From Clostridium sp. (GTDB lineage Bacteria > Bacillota > Clostridia > Clostridiales > Clostridiaceae), in contig SVCL01000058.1 of assembly GCA_015058405.1 (NCBI GenBank), positions 1 through 64,000 on the forward strand: a stretch of 64,000 bases of DNA, given 5' to 3'. The notes under the pieces were generated by a model. That model saw only the letters and a list, made by a program, of their open reading frames with translations, did not search any database and was not told the DNA's origin. Position 1 is the stretch's first letter. Every line of letters starts with the position of its first letter. This document shows positions 8,407 through 17,310 of the stretch, piece after piece. The translations under genes were made by a program, and so were the position numbers.

Positions 8407-9723
8407 TTGGCACATAATAAATTGTATAGAAATTTTATAATTTTACAGGAGGATGAAAAGAAGTCTGCTTTATCTGACGAAAAATCCCTATCAGGTTATG
8501 CCAAAATAGAAGCAAAAAACGAAAAGTGCAAAATATCATTTTATGCTCAAAATCTTAAAAAAGATGATAGATATAACATAGTACTTATTTGCTATAAGAA
8601 AGACATAAAACAGATAGTAGATTTGGGCTCCTTAAAAGTAAGTGAATCAGGAAAAGGTGAAGCATCTAAGGAGTACTATATAAATAACATAGCAGGTTTA
8701 GAATTTTCTTATGAAAAGATTTCAGGAGCTGCAATTTGTAAAAATATAAGCGGTCAATTGTCATTTTTAATGTATGGTTTTATGAACAGCGAATCAGTTA
8801 AAGAAGACTGGAAAAAATGCAAGATAGTAAAATGCGGAGATAAAAGTGATAATAAGCTAGAAAGTCATATTAAAGAGGATAAAAAGAAAGATAAAGAAAT
8901 CTGTAAGGAAGAATATAAAGAATGCAAGAAAGAGTGTAAAGACAAAAACGAAGATAAAGATTGCAAAGAGTGTAAGAAAGATTGTAAGGACGAATATAAA
9001 AAATGTAAAGAAGATGCTTGTGAAGATAAGCATTATGATAAAGATGATCATAAGCATGATCATGAACATGAAGAGCATAATCATAAACATGACCATGAAC
9101 ACGAGGAACATGATCATAAACATGATGAAAAAGAAACAAAGTGTCATGAAGACAAAGATGATGGTGTTTTATGCAAAAAGCCAGAAAAAGAGAAGATTAT
9201 TAATCCAGGTTGTAATGCTTGTAATAATATTTCAAAATTTGATGATTATGAAATGATTATAGAAAAGAGTAGAACAGAAGAAGAGATTGATCCTTATGAT
9301 TTCCAACTTAGAGGAGCAATTGGAGACTTCTTTAATCAAATAGTTAAGGACTTTGAAGAGGTAAAAGGAAAGTTCAAAGACATTAAATATTGTAAGTGGT
9401 TTAAAGTTAAGATAAAGAACTTGGATGATATGTGTAATTCATCAAATTATAATAAGTATACCGTAGCTTATTACCCAATGATTAATTATTATCCATATAT
9501 AAAGAAGTACGGATATTTTATGATTGGATATAAATGCGATTCTAAGGGAGAATTAAAATATATTGTTTATGGAATTCCAGGTAAAAAGAATCAAGATGAA
9601 CAACCTTATTCAGGAAAGACAGGGTTTGTTACTTGGATGAATGACAATAAAGATAATGGTGTTGGATGCTGGTTAATGTTCTACGATTATAAAAATTCAA
9701 CTATAGTTGCACCTATGAAATAA
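8407..9723 (+). CDS. Unknown protein with Lys/Cys-rich and His-rich central tracts
   Basis: 438 aa starting at TTG 8407 behind GGAGGGAATAGGAGC. Residues 1-135 form a beta-rich domain that recurs in clostridial proteins of unknown role. Residues ~150-205 are Lys/Glu-rich with many CK pairs; residues ~207-240 are a His/Asp/Glu tract built on HDHEHEEH units, typical of metal-binding linkers. The C-terminal ~150 residues are a second globular, aromatic-rich domain (YYPMINYYPYIKKYGYFMIG). No signal peptide is seen, so it is probably cytoplasmic. Such two-domain proteins are often spore-associated in clostridia, but that is inference. The metal role is also inferred from composition. Confidence 0.6.
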   Translation: MAHNKLYRNFIILQEDEKKSALSDEKSLSGYAKIEAKNEKCKISFYAQNLKKDDRYNIVLICYKKDIKQIVDLGSLKVSESGKGEASKEYYINNIAGLEFSYEKISGAAICKNISGQLSFLMYGFMNSESVKEDWKKCKIVKCGDKSDNKLESHIKEDKKKDKEICKEEYKECKKECKDKNEDKDCKECKKDCKDEYKKCKEDACEDKHYDKDDHKHDHEHEEHNHKHDHEHEEHDHKHDEKETKCHEDKDDGVLCKKPEKEKIINPGCNACNNISKFDDYEMIIEKSRTEEEIDPYDFQLRGAIGDFFNQIVKDFEEVKGKFKDIKYCKWFKVKIKNLDDMCNSSNYNKYTVAYYPMINYYPYIKKYGYFMIGYKCDSKGELKYIVYGIPGKKNQDEQPYSGKTGFVTWMNDNKDNGVGCWLMFYDYKNSTIVAPMK

Positions 9724-9734
9724 GGTTATTAGTT

Positions 9735-10292
9735 ATGAATAAAAAGAAATTAACAGTAACTCTTACTTTAGTTGTTCTTATGCTTTTATTGGTCTTTATT
9801 CAAGGATTTTTTGATGATAGATTTAAAGATATAGCTATAATGAATAAGAATATGGGACATTTTAAAGAATATTATTTAGATAATGGAAAGTATATATTTT
9901 CTTTGCCTAATAAATGGAAAATTAAAAAATCAGATAATGATAAATCTGGTATTAGTAAAGCAGAATTTAAGGATAAAGAGAATAATATTATAGGCTATAT
10001 AGAAGTTGGTAATACCAACAAAAAGATGAATGAATTAGCTCAATTGGATATTGATAATATGGTTTTAGAACATAGTAATGAAGTTATAGAAAATTATAAA
10101 TCTAATAATAGAAAAGGAATTAGAACTAATTACAAGACTAAAGTAAAAAAAGGATACACCTTTGTTAATGAAAATTATTATATCCCTTTAGATAATGCAT
10201 ACGGAAAAATTACTTTTATAATAAAAGAAGAAAATTATAGTGATGATATCAATATAATTTTGAAATCTGTAGTTAATAGTTTGAAAAGTTAA
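9735..10292 (+). CDS. Membrane-anchored protein of unknown function
   Basis: 185 aa beginning MNKKK followed by a hydrophobic segment (about residues 6-26), then a soluble extracytoplasmic domain with a PsbP-like feel: GKYIFSLPNKWKI, a central EVGN strand and C-terminal IILKSVVNSLK helix. No lipobox cysteine, so it is a signal-anchor or a cleaved secreted protein. It starts 11 bases after the preceding gene ends, which suggests co-transcription with the His-rich protein. I do not recognise a named family. Confidence 0.55.
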   Translation: MNKKKLTVTLTLVVLMLLLVFIQGFFDDRFKDIAIMNKNMGHFKEYYLDNGKYIFSLPNKWKIKKSDNDKSGISKAEFKDKENNIIGYIEVGNTNKKMNELAQLDIDNMVLEHSNEVIENYKSNNRKGIRTNYKTKVKKGYTFVNENYYIPLDNAYGKITFIIKEENYSDDINIILKSVVNSLKS

Positions 10293-10333
10293 AGATTTGC
10301 TATTACTATTGTAAAGTATTATAATTTATATAT

Positions 10334-10380
10334 ATTAGGAGAAGCTAACAAGAGGAGAAGCTAATAAGCTTCTCCTAATT
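10334..10380 (+). terminator. Hairpin with two competing 5' arms
   Basis: AGGAGAAGCT occurs at 10338-10347 and, as GAGGAGAAGCT, at 10352-10362; the complement AGCTTCTCCT at 10368-10377 can pair with either. Few T residues follow, so termination strength is uncertain. It lies between 10292 and the lipoprotein gene at 10422. Confidence 0.5.
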
Positions 10381-10421
10381 ATGTATTTAAAATTAATTAA
10401 AAAGTAAGGAGAGACAAACAG

Positions 10422-11255
10422 TTGAAAAAAGTTAGAATCCTATTTTTATGTTTTATTATAGCTATGTCAACATTTTTGTCAGGATGTACTCTAGTAGATA
10501 GTACTTTAGTGAAACTAAATTTTAAAAATGATGATTTTAGATATCTAAAAGAAAGTAGAGTTGAAAAGATAGTAATTCAAAGTACAAGAGATTCCGGTTT
10601 TAGATTTGTAATAACAGATACTAATGCTGTAAATGATATATACAATATTTTAAGTGACGGAAAAGTAAAAAAAGAAAAAACTTCATTGAATCCTGATTAC
10701 TATTTCGAAGTTTATATTGGGGATGAAGTAAAGAAATACAACTATACAGTAAGCGTTGATGAAAGAGGCGTTGGGAACTTTTATGATGATGAACATTGTT
10801 ATTTAGTTTCAAAAAATCTAGATGATACTATACTACAAAATCTTTCTACTATTAGAAAACCAAGGAATTTTGAAGATATATATTATGACACTATTTTAAA
10901 GGTATTAGAAAAGAAGAAGTCTGAGTTAGATGATTCTAATAATAAGGTAGGAATTAACATAAGTGGAGATGTAGATTGTTTAAAATATATGTTTTCCGTT
11001 GATCTTAAAGGCTTTGAAACTAAAATGAATAAGATTATACCGGGAACTAAACTTATAGACAATGACAGTTCAAATTTTGATACTGTTATAACAGTAAAAA
11101 ATAGAGGGTATAGTACTAAGGTCTTTAAGACAGTTATAACAGTTGATAATAAGAAAGATAAAAGTTATGAAACTTACTATGTTGAAGGAGTTTATGAATA
11201 TAAAAGTTGGAATATAACAGTAAGTGAACCAAATGAAAAGCCAAAGAATTGGTAA
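10422..11255 (+). CDS. Lipoprotein of unknown function (DUF4883-like)
   Basis: 277 aa starting at TTG 10422 behind AAGGAGAGA. A lysine-led signal peptide ends in the lipobox LSGC (Cys about residue 22), so it should be lipid-anchored on the outer face of the membrane. The mature part is alpha/beta with repeated NNDxxYxxYxxG-like strands (VYIGDEVKKYNY, TYYVEGVYEY). It resembles clostridial lipoproteins that I recall as DUF4883; that assignment is uncertain. It overlaps an upstream in-frame GTG/ATG of the next gene but the real mrp start lies 20 bases after its stop. Confidence 0.6.
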   Translation: MKKVRILFLCFIIAMSTFLSGCTLVDSTLVKLNFKNDDFRYLKESRVEKIVIQSTRDSGFRFVITDTNAVNDIYNILSDGKVKKEKTSLNPDYYFEVYIGDEVKKYNYTVSVDERGVGNFYDDEHCYLVSKNLDDTILQNLSTIRKPRNFEDIYYDTILKVLEKKKSELDDSNNKVGINISGDVDCLKYMFSVDLKGFETKMNKIIPGTKLIDNDSSNFDTVITVKNRGYSTKVFKTVITVDNKKDKSYETYYVEGVYEYKSWNITVSEPNEKPKNW

Positions 11256-11275
11256 AGGTTAAGGAGGATGAAAAA

Positions 11276-12118
11276 ATGGGTAGTTGTGAAAATTGTGCAA
11301 GTAAAGATAAATGTGCTTCTAAAGGAATTACTTCTTGTGAAACAACATTTAAAGTTTTACCTAAGTATGGTGAAATAAAGAATGTAATTGGCGTAATCAG
11401 TGGTAAAGGTGGAGTTGGAAAGTCTACTGTTACAGGAATTATGGCATCACTTTTAAGAAAAAAAGGATATAAGGTAGGGGTTCTGGATGCTGATATTACA
11501 GGTCCATCTATGCCTAGATTTTTTGGAATAAATAAAGAAAGAGCTACAATAACTCCTATTGATGAAAATACAGTTAAGTTTACTCCGGTTGAAACAAAGA
11601 GTGGAATTAAAGTAATGTCTTTAAATTTAGTTACTCAAGTAGAAGATCAACCAGTTATTTGGAGAGGTCCAGTAATTACAGGTGTATTAAATCAATTATA
11701 TGTTGATACTGAATGGGGAGACTTAGATTATTTATTAATAGATATGCCACCAGGTACAGGAGATATAGCTTTAACAGTAATGAATGATTTTCCAGTAAAA
11801 GAATTAGTAATAGTTTCTACACCTCAAGACATGGTATCAATGATTGTTAAGAAAGTTGTTACTATGGCAGAAAAGGTAGGAATAAAGGTAAGAGGAGTAG
11901 TTGAAAACATGTCATACATTATATGTCCAGGATGTGAAAGCAAGCTACGTATATTTAGTAAAAAATCTGCAGAAGAACATGCTCAATATTTAGGGATTCC
12001 ACTAATAGGAGAACTTCCTGTAGATGTAGAATTTACAGAAGCATTAGAAGAAGGAAGAGCAGAAGAATATGCTTTAGATAATCCTTTATATTCATTAATA
12101 TTTGAAGGATTATATTAA
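11276..12118 (+). CDS. Mrp/NBP35-type P-loop ATPase, Fe-S cluster carrier
   Basis: 280-aa deviant Walker ATPase of the Mrp (ApbC/Nbp35) family that delivers Fe-S clusters. The P-loop VISGKGGVGKST is near residue 40, the DxD switch VLDADITGPS near 70, and LIDMPPGTGD near 150. The paired CPGC motif (about residue 220) would bridge a 4Fe-4S cluster in a dimer. The Cys-rich N-terminus (six Cys in the first 25 residues) is the Nbp35-like extension common in clostridia. ATG 11276 follows AAGGAGGATG; an upstream ATG at 11249 overlaps the preceding gene and has no site. A ferredoxin follows 63 bases downstream, consistent with Fe-S metabolism. Confidence 0.85.
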   Translation: MGSCENCASKDKCASKGITSCETTFKVLPKYGEIKNVIGVISGKGGVGKSTVTGIMASLLRKKGYKVGVLDADITGPSMPRFFGINKERATITPIDENTVKFTPVETKSGIKVMSLNLVTQVEDQPVIWRGPVITGVLNQLYVDTEWGDLDYLLIDMPPGTGDIALTVMNDFPVKELVIVSTPQDMVSMIVKKVVTMAEKVGIKVRGVVENMSYIICPGCESKLRIFSKKSAEEHAQYLGIPLIGELPVDVEFTEALEEGRAEEYALDNPLYSLIFEGLY

Positions 12119-12181
12119 TAAGATTTTTAGATTAGGCAATAATAGTTATGTAAAGTTTTTTAAAAGAAAGGGGACATAACT

Positions 12182-12373
12182 ATGAAGGCAAAGGTAGATC
12201 AAGATACTTGCATTGGATGTGGATTATGTGAATCAATATGTGATGAAGTATTTCAATTACAAGATGATGGAAAGGCTCATGCTATAGTTGATGAGGTGCC
12301 AAGTGGATTAGAAGATGCATCAAAAGACGCAGAATCTAGTTGTCCAGTTGATGCTATAGAATGTGAGGAATAA
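12182..12373 (+). CDS. Ferredoxin, single [4Fe-4S]
   Basis: 63-aa acidic electron carrier. The ligands are CIGCGLCESIC (only the CxxCxxC part plus a fourth Cys, as in the Thermotoga/Desulfovibrio type) and SCPVDAI near the C-terminus. Because only one complete cluster motif exists, it is a one-cluster ferredoxin rather than the 2x[4Fe-4S] clostridial form. ATG 12182 is preceded by AAAGGGG. The hairpin at 12420 ends the transcript. Confidence 0.9.
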   Translation: MKAKVDQDTCIGCGLCESICDEVFQLQDDGKAHAIVDEVPSGLEDASKDAESSCPVDAIECEE

Positions 12374-12419
12374 GATTAAAAAGTCTTGTATATCAAATTA
12401 AATATATAAGTGTTATTAA

Positions 12420-12485
12420 AAAGAATGTATTAAATAATAAAAATTTAGAAGTTTTCCTAAATTAATATTTTTTAATACATTCTTT
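12420..12485. terminator. Bidirectional terminator between ferredoxin and thiT
   Basis: Outer stem AAAGAATGTATTAAA (12420-12434) is fully complementary to TTTAATACATTCTTT (12471-12485), with an inner AATTTAG/CTAAATT stem. It serves two convergent genes. Confidence 0.85.
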
Positions 12486-12488
12486 AAT

Positions 12489-13163
12489 TTATATATTTGA
12501 ATAATTTTTATTTGTTACAAGTTTCTTTAATGGTATTATAGCTAATATTACTAAGCAAATAACTGCATCAGAGGCTACCATAGGTGCATTTACGACAAAT
12601 GAGTATATCCAAGGATTCATACCATAGTCTGCAGCATAAGATCCAAAGAATACAAGCCCAGATATAAAGTGACATATAAATTTAACAAAGAATGCAATTG
12701 CAGTTCCTATCAATGGCTTGTCTTTAAAATAACCTGCAAGTCCTATAGCTAGAGATGGAAGTGGGTAATCAAATAAAATTTGAACTGGGTGTACAAAATA
12801 TGGATCTAGAAATAAGTTTAATAATCCATATAAAAATCCAGCGAGCATACCTATCTCAGGTCCATATGTAAAAGCTATAAGTAATAATGGAATCATTCCT
12901 CCAAGAGTAACGCTACCTCCCATAGGAAAGTGATATATTCTAAATACTTGAAGTATACAAGCCAATGCAAGTGCTAAACCTATACGGGCAATTATTTTGG
13001 TATTTAATGTAACTTTCTTAAATAATAATAATGATATAATAATAATTCCTAATCCAAGTAATCCTATTAAGGATATACTATTACTTGAGATTGTTTGAAA
13101 TTTTTCTGAAAAACCACTAAAGTATGAAGCGAATCTTTCAGACCAATCAGTAAAAATTTGCAT
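12489..13163 (-). CDS. thiT: Thiamine ECF transporter S component
   Basis: 224-aa membrane protein with about six hydrophobic segments. The central stretch (GGSVTLGGMIPLLLIAF then DPYFVHPVQ and LFDYPLPSLAIG) matches the ThiT/YuaJ family, which binds thiamine and works with a shared EcfAAT module encoded elsewhere. ATG 13163 lies behind AAGGGGGGAC. I looked for a TPP riboswitch in the short upstream gap and saw none, which is unusual for thiT. The first ~35 residues are more polar than in typical members. Confidence 0.85.
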   Translation of the reverse strand: MQIFTDWSERFASYFSGFSEKFQTISSNSISLIGLLGLGIIIISLLLFKKVTLNTKIIARIGLALALACILQVFRIYHFPMGGSVTLGGMIPLLLIAFTYGPEIGMLAGFLYGLLNLFLDPYFVHPVQILFDYPLPSLAIGLAGYFKDKPLIGTAIAFFVKFICHFISGLVFFGSYAADYGMNPWIYSFVVNAPMVASDAVICLVILAIIPLKKLVTNKNYSNI

Positions 13164-13219
13164 GAAAAGTCCCCCCTTAAATAAGTTTATAATGATATCA
13201 TGTAATTTTATGACATTTA

Positions 13220-13405
13220 CTAAAAAAAGTCAACTAAATTACTTGGTATTCTATTTCTGCTACAAATTACATTATCAATAGATAAATGAGCAGATTCACC
13301 AACATTGCTATTAGAGATTAATTTTAAAGGGATGGAAGCAATAGTACCATCTTCTAGAGCTACAAAAGCATCTAAAGTATTTTTTTCAAGGATAATTACT
13401 CTCAT
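13220..13405 (-). CDS. Small conserved-looking protein of unknown function
   Basis: 61 aa (MRVIILEKNTLDAFVALEDG...), a short beta-rich protein ending in VDFF. Codon use fits the surroundings and AGGT lies eight bases before ATG 13405. Similar 60-70 residue proteins of this pattern occur in clostridia, but I cannot assign a function. It stands between padR and thiT on the same strand. Confidence 0.45.
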   Translation of the reverse strand: MRVIILEKNTLDAFVALEDGTIASIPLKLISNSNVGESAHLSIDNVICSRNRIPSNLVDFF

Positions 13406-13510
13406 GTTTATGACCTAAGTTACTTATGAATTAAGTATCTTCCTTTCTTTAAATATAAGTTCTTCTTATAAATATAGGATGGTCATAAAAAAATAAGATA
13501 TACAATGAAA

Positions 13511-13957
13511 TTAAAGTATATCTTTGTAAATATCAGTATATATAATTTTGAAAACCTCTAATGCCTCTTCAATTTTTGATTGTAAAAGAAATTTTTTCTT
13601 ATTATAATCTTCTAAACCAGCATCGGTTAAGGTATATATTTTTTTGAATTTCTTTTTTGGGTCATCCCATTTTCCTATTATATGTCCTTGTTTTTCTAAT
13701 TTCTTAAGTAATGGATATATTCCCCCTGTACTAGGCATCCAGAGTCCATTAGTTCTTTCACTTATTTTATGAGAGATATCATTACCATTAGAAGGACCAA
13801 TACTTAAAATATAAAGAACATAGATTGGTAGTAGACCTTTAGTAAATACTTGGCCTACAGCTTCTTTTTCTTTTTCTACTTTTTTTAATTCTGAAAGTTT
13901 TCTTTTATATTCTTCATATAAACGTTTTTCTTCAGCTTTTATATCTCTAACAGGCAT
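13511..13957 (-). CDS. PadR family transcriptional regulator
   Basis: 148-aa winged-helix repressor. The PadR signature is clear: LLPIYVLYILSIGPSNGNDI (helix 1-2), then SERTNGLWMPSTGGIYPLLKKLE (recognition helix) and a wing with YTLTDAG. A charged N-terminal helix (~30 residues) and a C-terminal dimerisation helix flank it. I prefer ATG 13957; a TTG at 13969 overlaps the end of degV and lacks spacing from the site. Its gene follows degV within the same operon, so it probably autoregulates through the palindromes upstream of degV. Confidence 0.85.
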   Translation of the reverse strand: MPVRDIKAEEKRLYEEYKRKLSELKKVEKEKEAVGQVFTKGLLPIYVLYILSIGPSNGNDISHKISERTNGLWMPSTGGIYPLLKKLEKQGHIIGKWDDPKKKFKKIYTLTDAGLEDYNKKKFLLQSKIEEALEVFKIIYTDIYKDIL

Positions 13958-13961
13958 AAAT

Positions 13962-14807
13962 TTATTCAACCTCTTCTATAACAAACCCAATTAAACCAGG
14001 TCCTGTATGTACTCCTAAAGAAGATCCTATAATACCTCTATGAATTTCATTGATGTTATTAAAATCTTTGACTGCATCATAAAGAACATCACCTTCTTCG
14101 TGAGCACCACCATCCATAACCCAAATGTTGCACTTTCCTTTAGCTAAAAAATCTTTAGCTATTTCTTTTAGTTTACTTACGGCTTGCTTCTTTCCTCGTA
14201 TTTTAGCGTAAGTATGATAAATACCATCATCTCCTACAGTAATTAGCGGTTTAAGGTTAAGAAGTTCACCTATAGTACCAGCTACTTTTCCTATTCTACC
14301 ACCTTTTTTTAAATATTCCAATGTGTCTACAATGAAAAATGTATGAGCTTTAGTACGTAATTTAGGTAATACATTAACTATTTCTCCAAAACTTTTACCT
14401 TCTTCAATTAGTTTGGCAGCAGAAAGAACTAAGGAGCCTTCAGCCATTGTAAGAGTTTTTGAATCATAAACATATGATGTTAGTTTTGGATGGTTTTCAA
14501 GTGCAAGTCTAATAGAATTACATGTTCCTGAAAGTTCACATGAAATAGATATGCATATTATATGAGTATATCCTTCTTCTTCTATTTTTTGTAATATGTC
14601 TTCTATTTTTTGACCACTTGGTAAAGAAGTAGTGGGAATTTCTTTTTTTAATCTATTGTACATTTCAGCAGGTTTAATATCGATACCGTCCTCATATTCT
14701 CTATCTGAATAGATTATTCTAAATGGGGCAAGCTGTATATTATATTTTTGTATTAAATCTTCTGATAAATCAGAAGCACTATCTGTTAATAAAGCTATTT
14801 TTTGCAT
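13962..14807 (-). CDS. DegV family fatty-acid-binding protein
   Basis: 281 aa with the DegV fold: N-terminal LTDSASDLSEDL, central PTTSLPSGQ around residues 55-63, ISCELSGTCNS and the KKGGRIG motif near 167. DegV (FakB-like) proteins bind fatty acids and can present them to fatty acid kinase FakA for phospholipid synthesis. No fakA is next to it. ATG 14807 follows TAGGAGGTATCTAA. The coupling with a PadR regulator suggests ligand- or stress-responsive expression. Confidence 0.88.
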   Translation of the reverse strand: MQKIALLTDSASDLSEDLIQKYNIQLAPFRIIYSDREYEDGIDIKPAEMYNRLKKEIPTTSLPSGQKIEDILQKIEEEGYTHIICISISCELSGTCNSIRLALENHPKLTSYVYDSKTLTMAEGSLVLSAAKLIEEGKSFGEIVNVLPKLRTKAHTFFIVDTLEYLKKGGRIGKVAGTIGELLNLKPLITVGDDGIYHTYAKIRGKKQAVSKLKEIAKDFLAKGKCNIWVMDGGAHEEGDVLYDAVKDFNNINEIHRGIIGSSLGVHTGPGLIGFVIEEVE

Positions 14808-14826
14808 TTAGATACCTCCTAAAAAT

Positions 14827-14894
14827 TAAACTGTATCATTAATGATATAGTTTATTCAATCACTATTGATAATGATAACTATATCACTATTGAT
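14827..14894 (-). promoter_or_regulatory. Cluster of TATCAnTAnTGATA operators upstream of degV-padR
   Basis: A 26-bp near-perfect palindrome centred at 14839 (AAACTGTATCAT-TA-ATGATATAGTTT, one mismatch between arms) is followed by a related imperfect site TATCACTATTGATA at 14881-14894 and a partial copy around 14859-14876. They lie directly upstream of degV, where a PadR dimer encoded in the same operon would be expected to bind. Confidence 0.6.
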
Positions 14895-14991
14895 ATATAT
14901 AAGCAATAAATTTTAGCAAAATTTAATATTGGAGCTTAATGCAAATAGGTATATAATTTAAGTAGACTCAAATTTTACAAAAGGAGTAGAT

Positions 14992-16014
14992 ATGAAAGAG
15001 GATATTTTTTTAAATGTGAGTTTTTCTATTCTAATAATTATTATATTAGTTTGTATGATAAGAGTGTTAATTTTAAAGCAGAAAATAAAGAAAATTAATG
15101 GACTGCAAAAACAAATCAACATATTAGGAGAGGACATATCTTTATTAAAAAATGATAAGCAAACCTATGATTATGCTTTAAATGAGACTATTAGGTTACT
15201 TAATAAAGGTGATAGAGGTAGTATTCTCGTAAGAAATTCTGATGGAACATTTAAGTGCATAGCAGATATAAAGTCAGAAAAATATAAAAATAAAAAAATA
15301 TTTGATGTTAATGATATACAAGAGTATAAAAATGTTTCTATTTTAAATAAAAATTATTTTAATGTTGGAACAGTATTAGTTTCACCTTTAAAATATCGTG
15401 GAGATATAATAGCATTAATAAAAATAGAATCTTTAAGTTTTTTTAAGAAGTTTAATAAAGAAGATATAATTATTATGAATGGTATTAGACATGAATTTGA
15501 AATTGCTATAGCAAATTATTCAGAACAAGAGAAGTTTAAGTATATAGCTACTCATGATGAGCTTACAGATTTATATAATAGAAGATATTTTAATGAAATT
15601 TTTGAAGAAGAATTAAAATGTATTAAAGATGAAAATGCTAGGGGATATCTTGCTGTTATAGATCTAGATAACTTTAAAATGATTAATGATTCCTATGGTC
15701 ATTCAGAAGGGGATAAAGCAATAATGACCATGGCTGATGCTATGAGAAGTACACTAGATGAAAGTGATACTTATGCAAGGATGTCTGGAGATGAGTTTAT
15801 AATTATATTTAGAAATAATACTTATGAAGAAGCTGAGGAAAAATTAATAAATATAAGAAAAAAGGTTCAAGAGTCTAATGGTTCAGAAGCTATAGATTTT
15901 ACTTATGGAATAGCTGCAATTAATTATTCTAAGACCTTAGATAAGGATGAACTTTTTGCTAATGCAGATAAAGCTATGTACAACAATAAAAAAATAAAAA
16001 AAGTGGGAAGATAA
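14992..16014 (+). CDS. Membrane-anchored diguanylate cyclase (GGDEF)
   Basis: 340 aa. One N-terminal transmembrane helix (about residues 8-27), a coiled-coil/GAF-like sensor region (about 30-180) and a C-terminal GGDEF domain (about 185-340) with the active-site variant SGDEF in YARMSGDEFIIIF. The domain opens with THDELTDLYNRRYF and LAVIDLDNFKMINDSYGH, both intact, so c-di-GMP synthesis is likely. The RxxD inhibitory site is missing (DESD in place of RxSD), so product inhibition may be absent. ATG 14992 follows AAAAGGAGTAG. Single gene with a shared terminator. Confidence 0.88.
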   Translation: MKEDIFLNVSFSILIIIILVCMIRVLILKQKIKKINGLQKQINILGEDISLLKNDKQTYDYALNETIRLLNKGDRGSILVRNSDGTFKCIADIKSEKYKNKKIFDVNDIQEYKNVSILNKNYFNVGTVLVSPLKYRGDIIALIKIESLSFFKKFNKEDIIIMNGIRHEFEIAIANYSEQEKFKYIATHDELTDLYNRRYFNEIFEEELKCIKDENARGYLAVIDLDNFKMINDSYGHSEGDKAIMTMADAMRSTLDESDTYARMSGDEFIIIFRNNTYEEAEEKLINIRKKVQESNGSEAIDFTYGIAAINYSKTLDKDELFANADKAMYNNKKIKKVGR

Positions 16015-16023
16015 GTTTGGGTG

Positions 16024-16073
16024 AAAAAAATTTGCTTGAAGTATTATAAGTTGTGCTTCAAGCAAATTTTTTT
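16024..16073. terminator. Bidirectional terminator
   Basis: AAATTTGCTTGAAG pairs with CTTCAAGCAAATTT with A and T tracts on both sides, between the convergent GGDEF and DUF3048 genes. Confidence 0.9.
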
Positions 16074-17097
16074 AATTCATATCTATTTTAGTTTTAGTAT
16101 CAACTATATGCCAAATTGTTTTTCCTGGAGATAATGGTACAGGATTGTTAGAACTATCATATATTGTTGTTCTTGAATTGTTAGAGGGCTTTTGCCAGTG
16201 TATGTCTATACATTTACCTTTAGATAAAAGAAAACCGTCTCCTTCTCCGGATAAGCGTATATTAAGATGTAAATTATCAGAGTCTAATTTTATATCAGTT
16301 TTTTGAATGACTATATTAGTGAAAGAAAGTTGGTTGTTGTTAGATTTATCTATAGCCTTTTTAGAATCCATAAATTTATTGTAATATCCATTGTCATAGT
16401 TATAGCTTGTGGAGTAACTACTATTAACAATAATATTTATATTTTTAATGGACTTAAAATTGTTATTATTATAGAAATTTTCGTTAAATGTACCGAAAGG
16501 AGAATTAGTTATTTTTATGTTTTTATCTTTAAAATATTTTTGTATGTTTTCGAAGGAAGTATATAAATTATGAGGAGCTTTTCTGGTGGTATCTCTCCAA
16601 AAGTAAGATCCATTTGAAATTTCATTAATGCTTACTAAATTCTTATCTTTTTCAATAACTTTTAAAGCATCTTCTGATCCTCCACAATGAGCAAATGGTA
16701 GATTAAATTCTTTAGCAATATCTATAAAATAAGGACGCACACTTCTTATTGGTCCAATTATAGAAGGTTTATTAGTATGAAAAAGAGCTATAAATCTAGG
16801 AATACCGCCTTCAGCTGAAGTTTCATAAATTATATCTGCAAATGATAAGCCACTTTGAGGTCTAGATGAAACAGAGTTTTCAATCATAGCCATAAAGGAA
16901 GTGGAGTTGTTATCAGAATTTGAACACTCTTCACCTGTATAAAAGTTAAAGAAACTTTCTTTATTCATAGTAGGTTCAGATTCCTCTTTTTGTTCTTTGG
17001 ATTCTTTGTTTGTATTATCTGATTTTTTATATTCACATCCTATACAGAGCATTAAAAAAGTAAAAATAAAAAATAAAAATAAAAATTTTTTTCTCAT
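16072..17097 (-). CDS. DUF3048 family lipoprotein (YerB-like)
   Basis: 341 aa with a signal peptide and lipobox CIGC (Cys about residue 21), a Lys/Glu/Ser linker (to ~45) and the DUF3048 domain from MAMIENSVSSRPQSGLSFAD onward (GPIRSVRPYFIDIAKEF and the distal DGFLLSKGK and WQKPS). Bacillus YerB is the named relative; the family is a surface lipoprotein of unknown biochemical role that is widespread in spore formers. ATG 17097 follows TAGGAGGATTACTTT. Confidence 0.85.
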   Translation of the reverse strand: MRKKFLFLFFIFTFLMLCIGCEYKKSDNTNKESKEQKEESEPTMNKESFFNFYTGEECSNSDNNSTSFMAMIENSVSSRPQSGLSFADIIYETSAEGGIPRFIALFHTNKPSIIGPIRSVRPYFIDIAKEFNLPFAHCGGSEDALKVIEKDKNLVSINEISNGSYFWRDTTRKAPHNLYTSFENIQKYFKDKNIKITNSPFGTFNENFYNNNNFKSIKNINIIVNSSYSTSYNYDNGYYNKFMDSKKAIDKSNNNQLSFTNIVIQKTDIKLDSDNLHLNIRLSGEGDGFLLSKGKCIDIHWQKPSNNSRTTIYDSSNNPVPLSPGKTIWHIVDTKTKIDMN

Positions 17098-17310
17098 AAA
17101 GTAATCCTCCTAAATAATTGAGATAGCTTAATTATAGTATTTTTTGTAAAAAAATTCCAGAAGAAATAAGGCTTTATATATAAAATACTATAAAAAATAG
17201 AGATAAAAGAAGTATATAGTAATAATAAAAGGAATAGATTAAGAATTAAATTTTCGTTTGATTTGATATATTGTAGTGAATGAAGTATAATAATTTTTGG
17301 AATTAAACAT

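Noticed and set aside
8857..9147. Minus-strand frames opposite the His/Lys-rich tract
   Set aside because: They are Phe/Met-rich mirror images of the repeat on the coding strand and have no start signal.
13164..13219. TPP riboswitch upstream of thiT
   Set aside because: The gap is only 56 bp and lacks the CUGAGA and ACCUGA elements.
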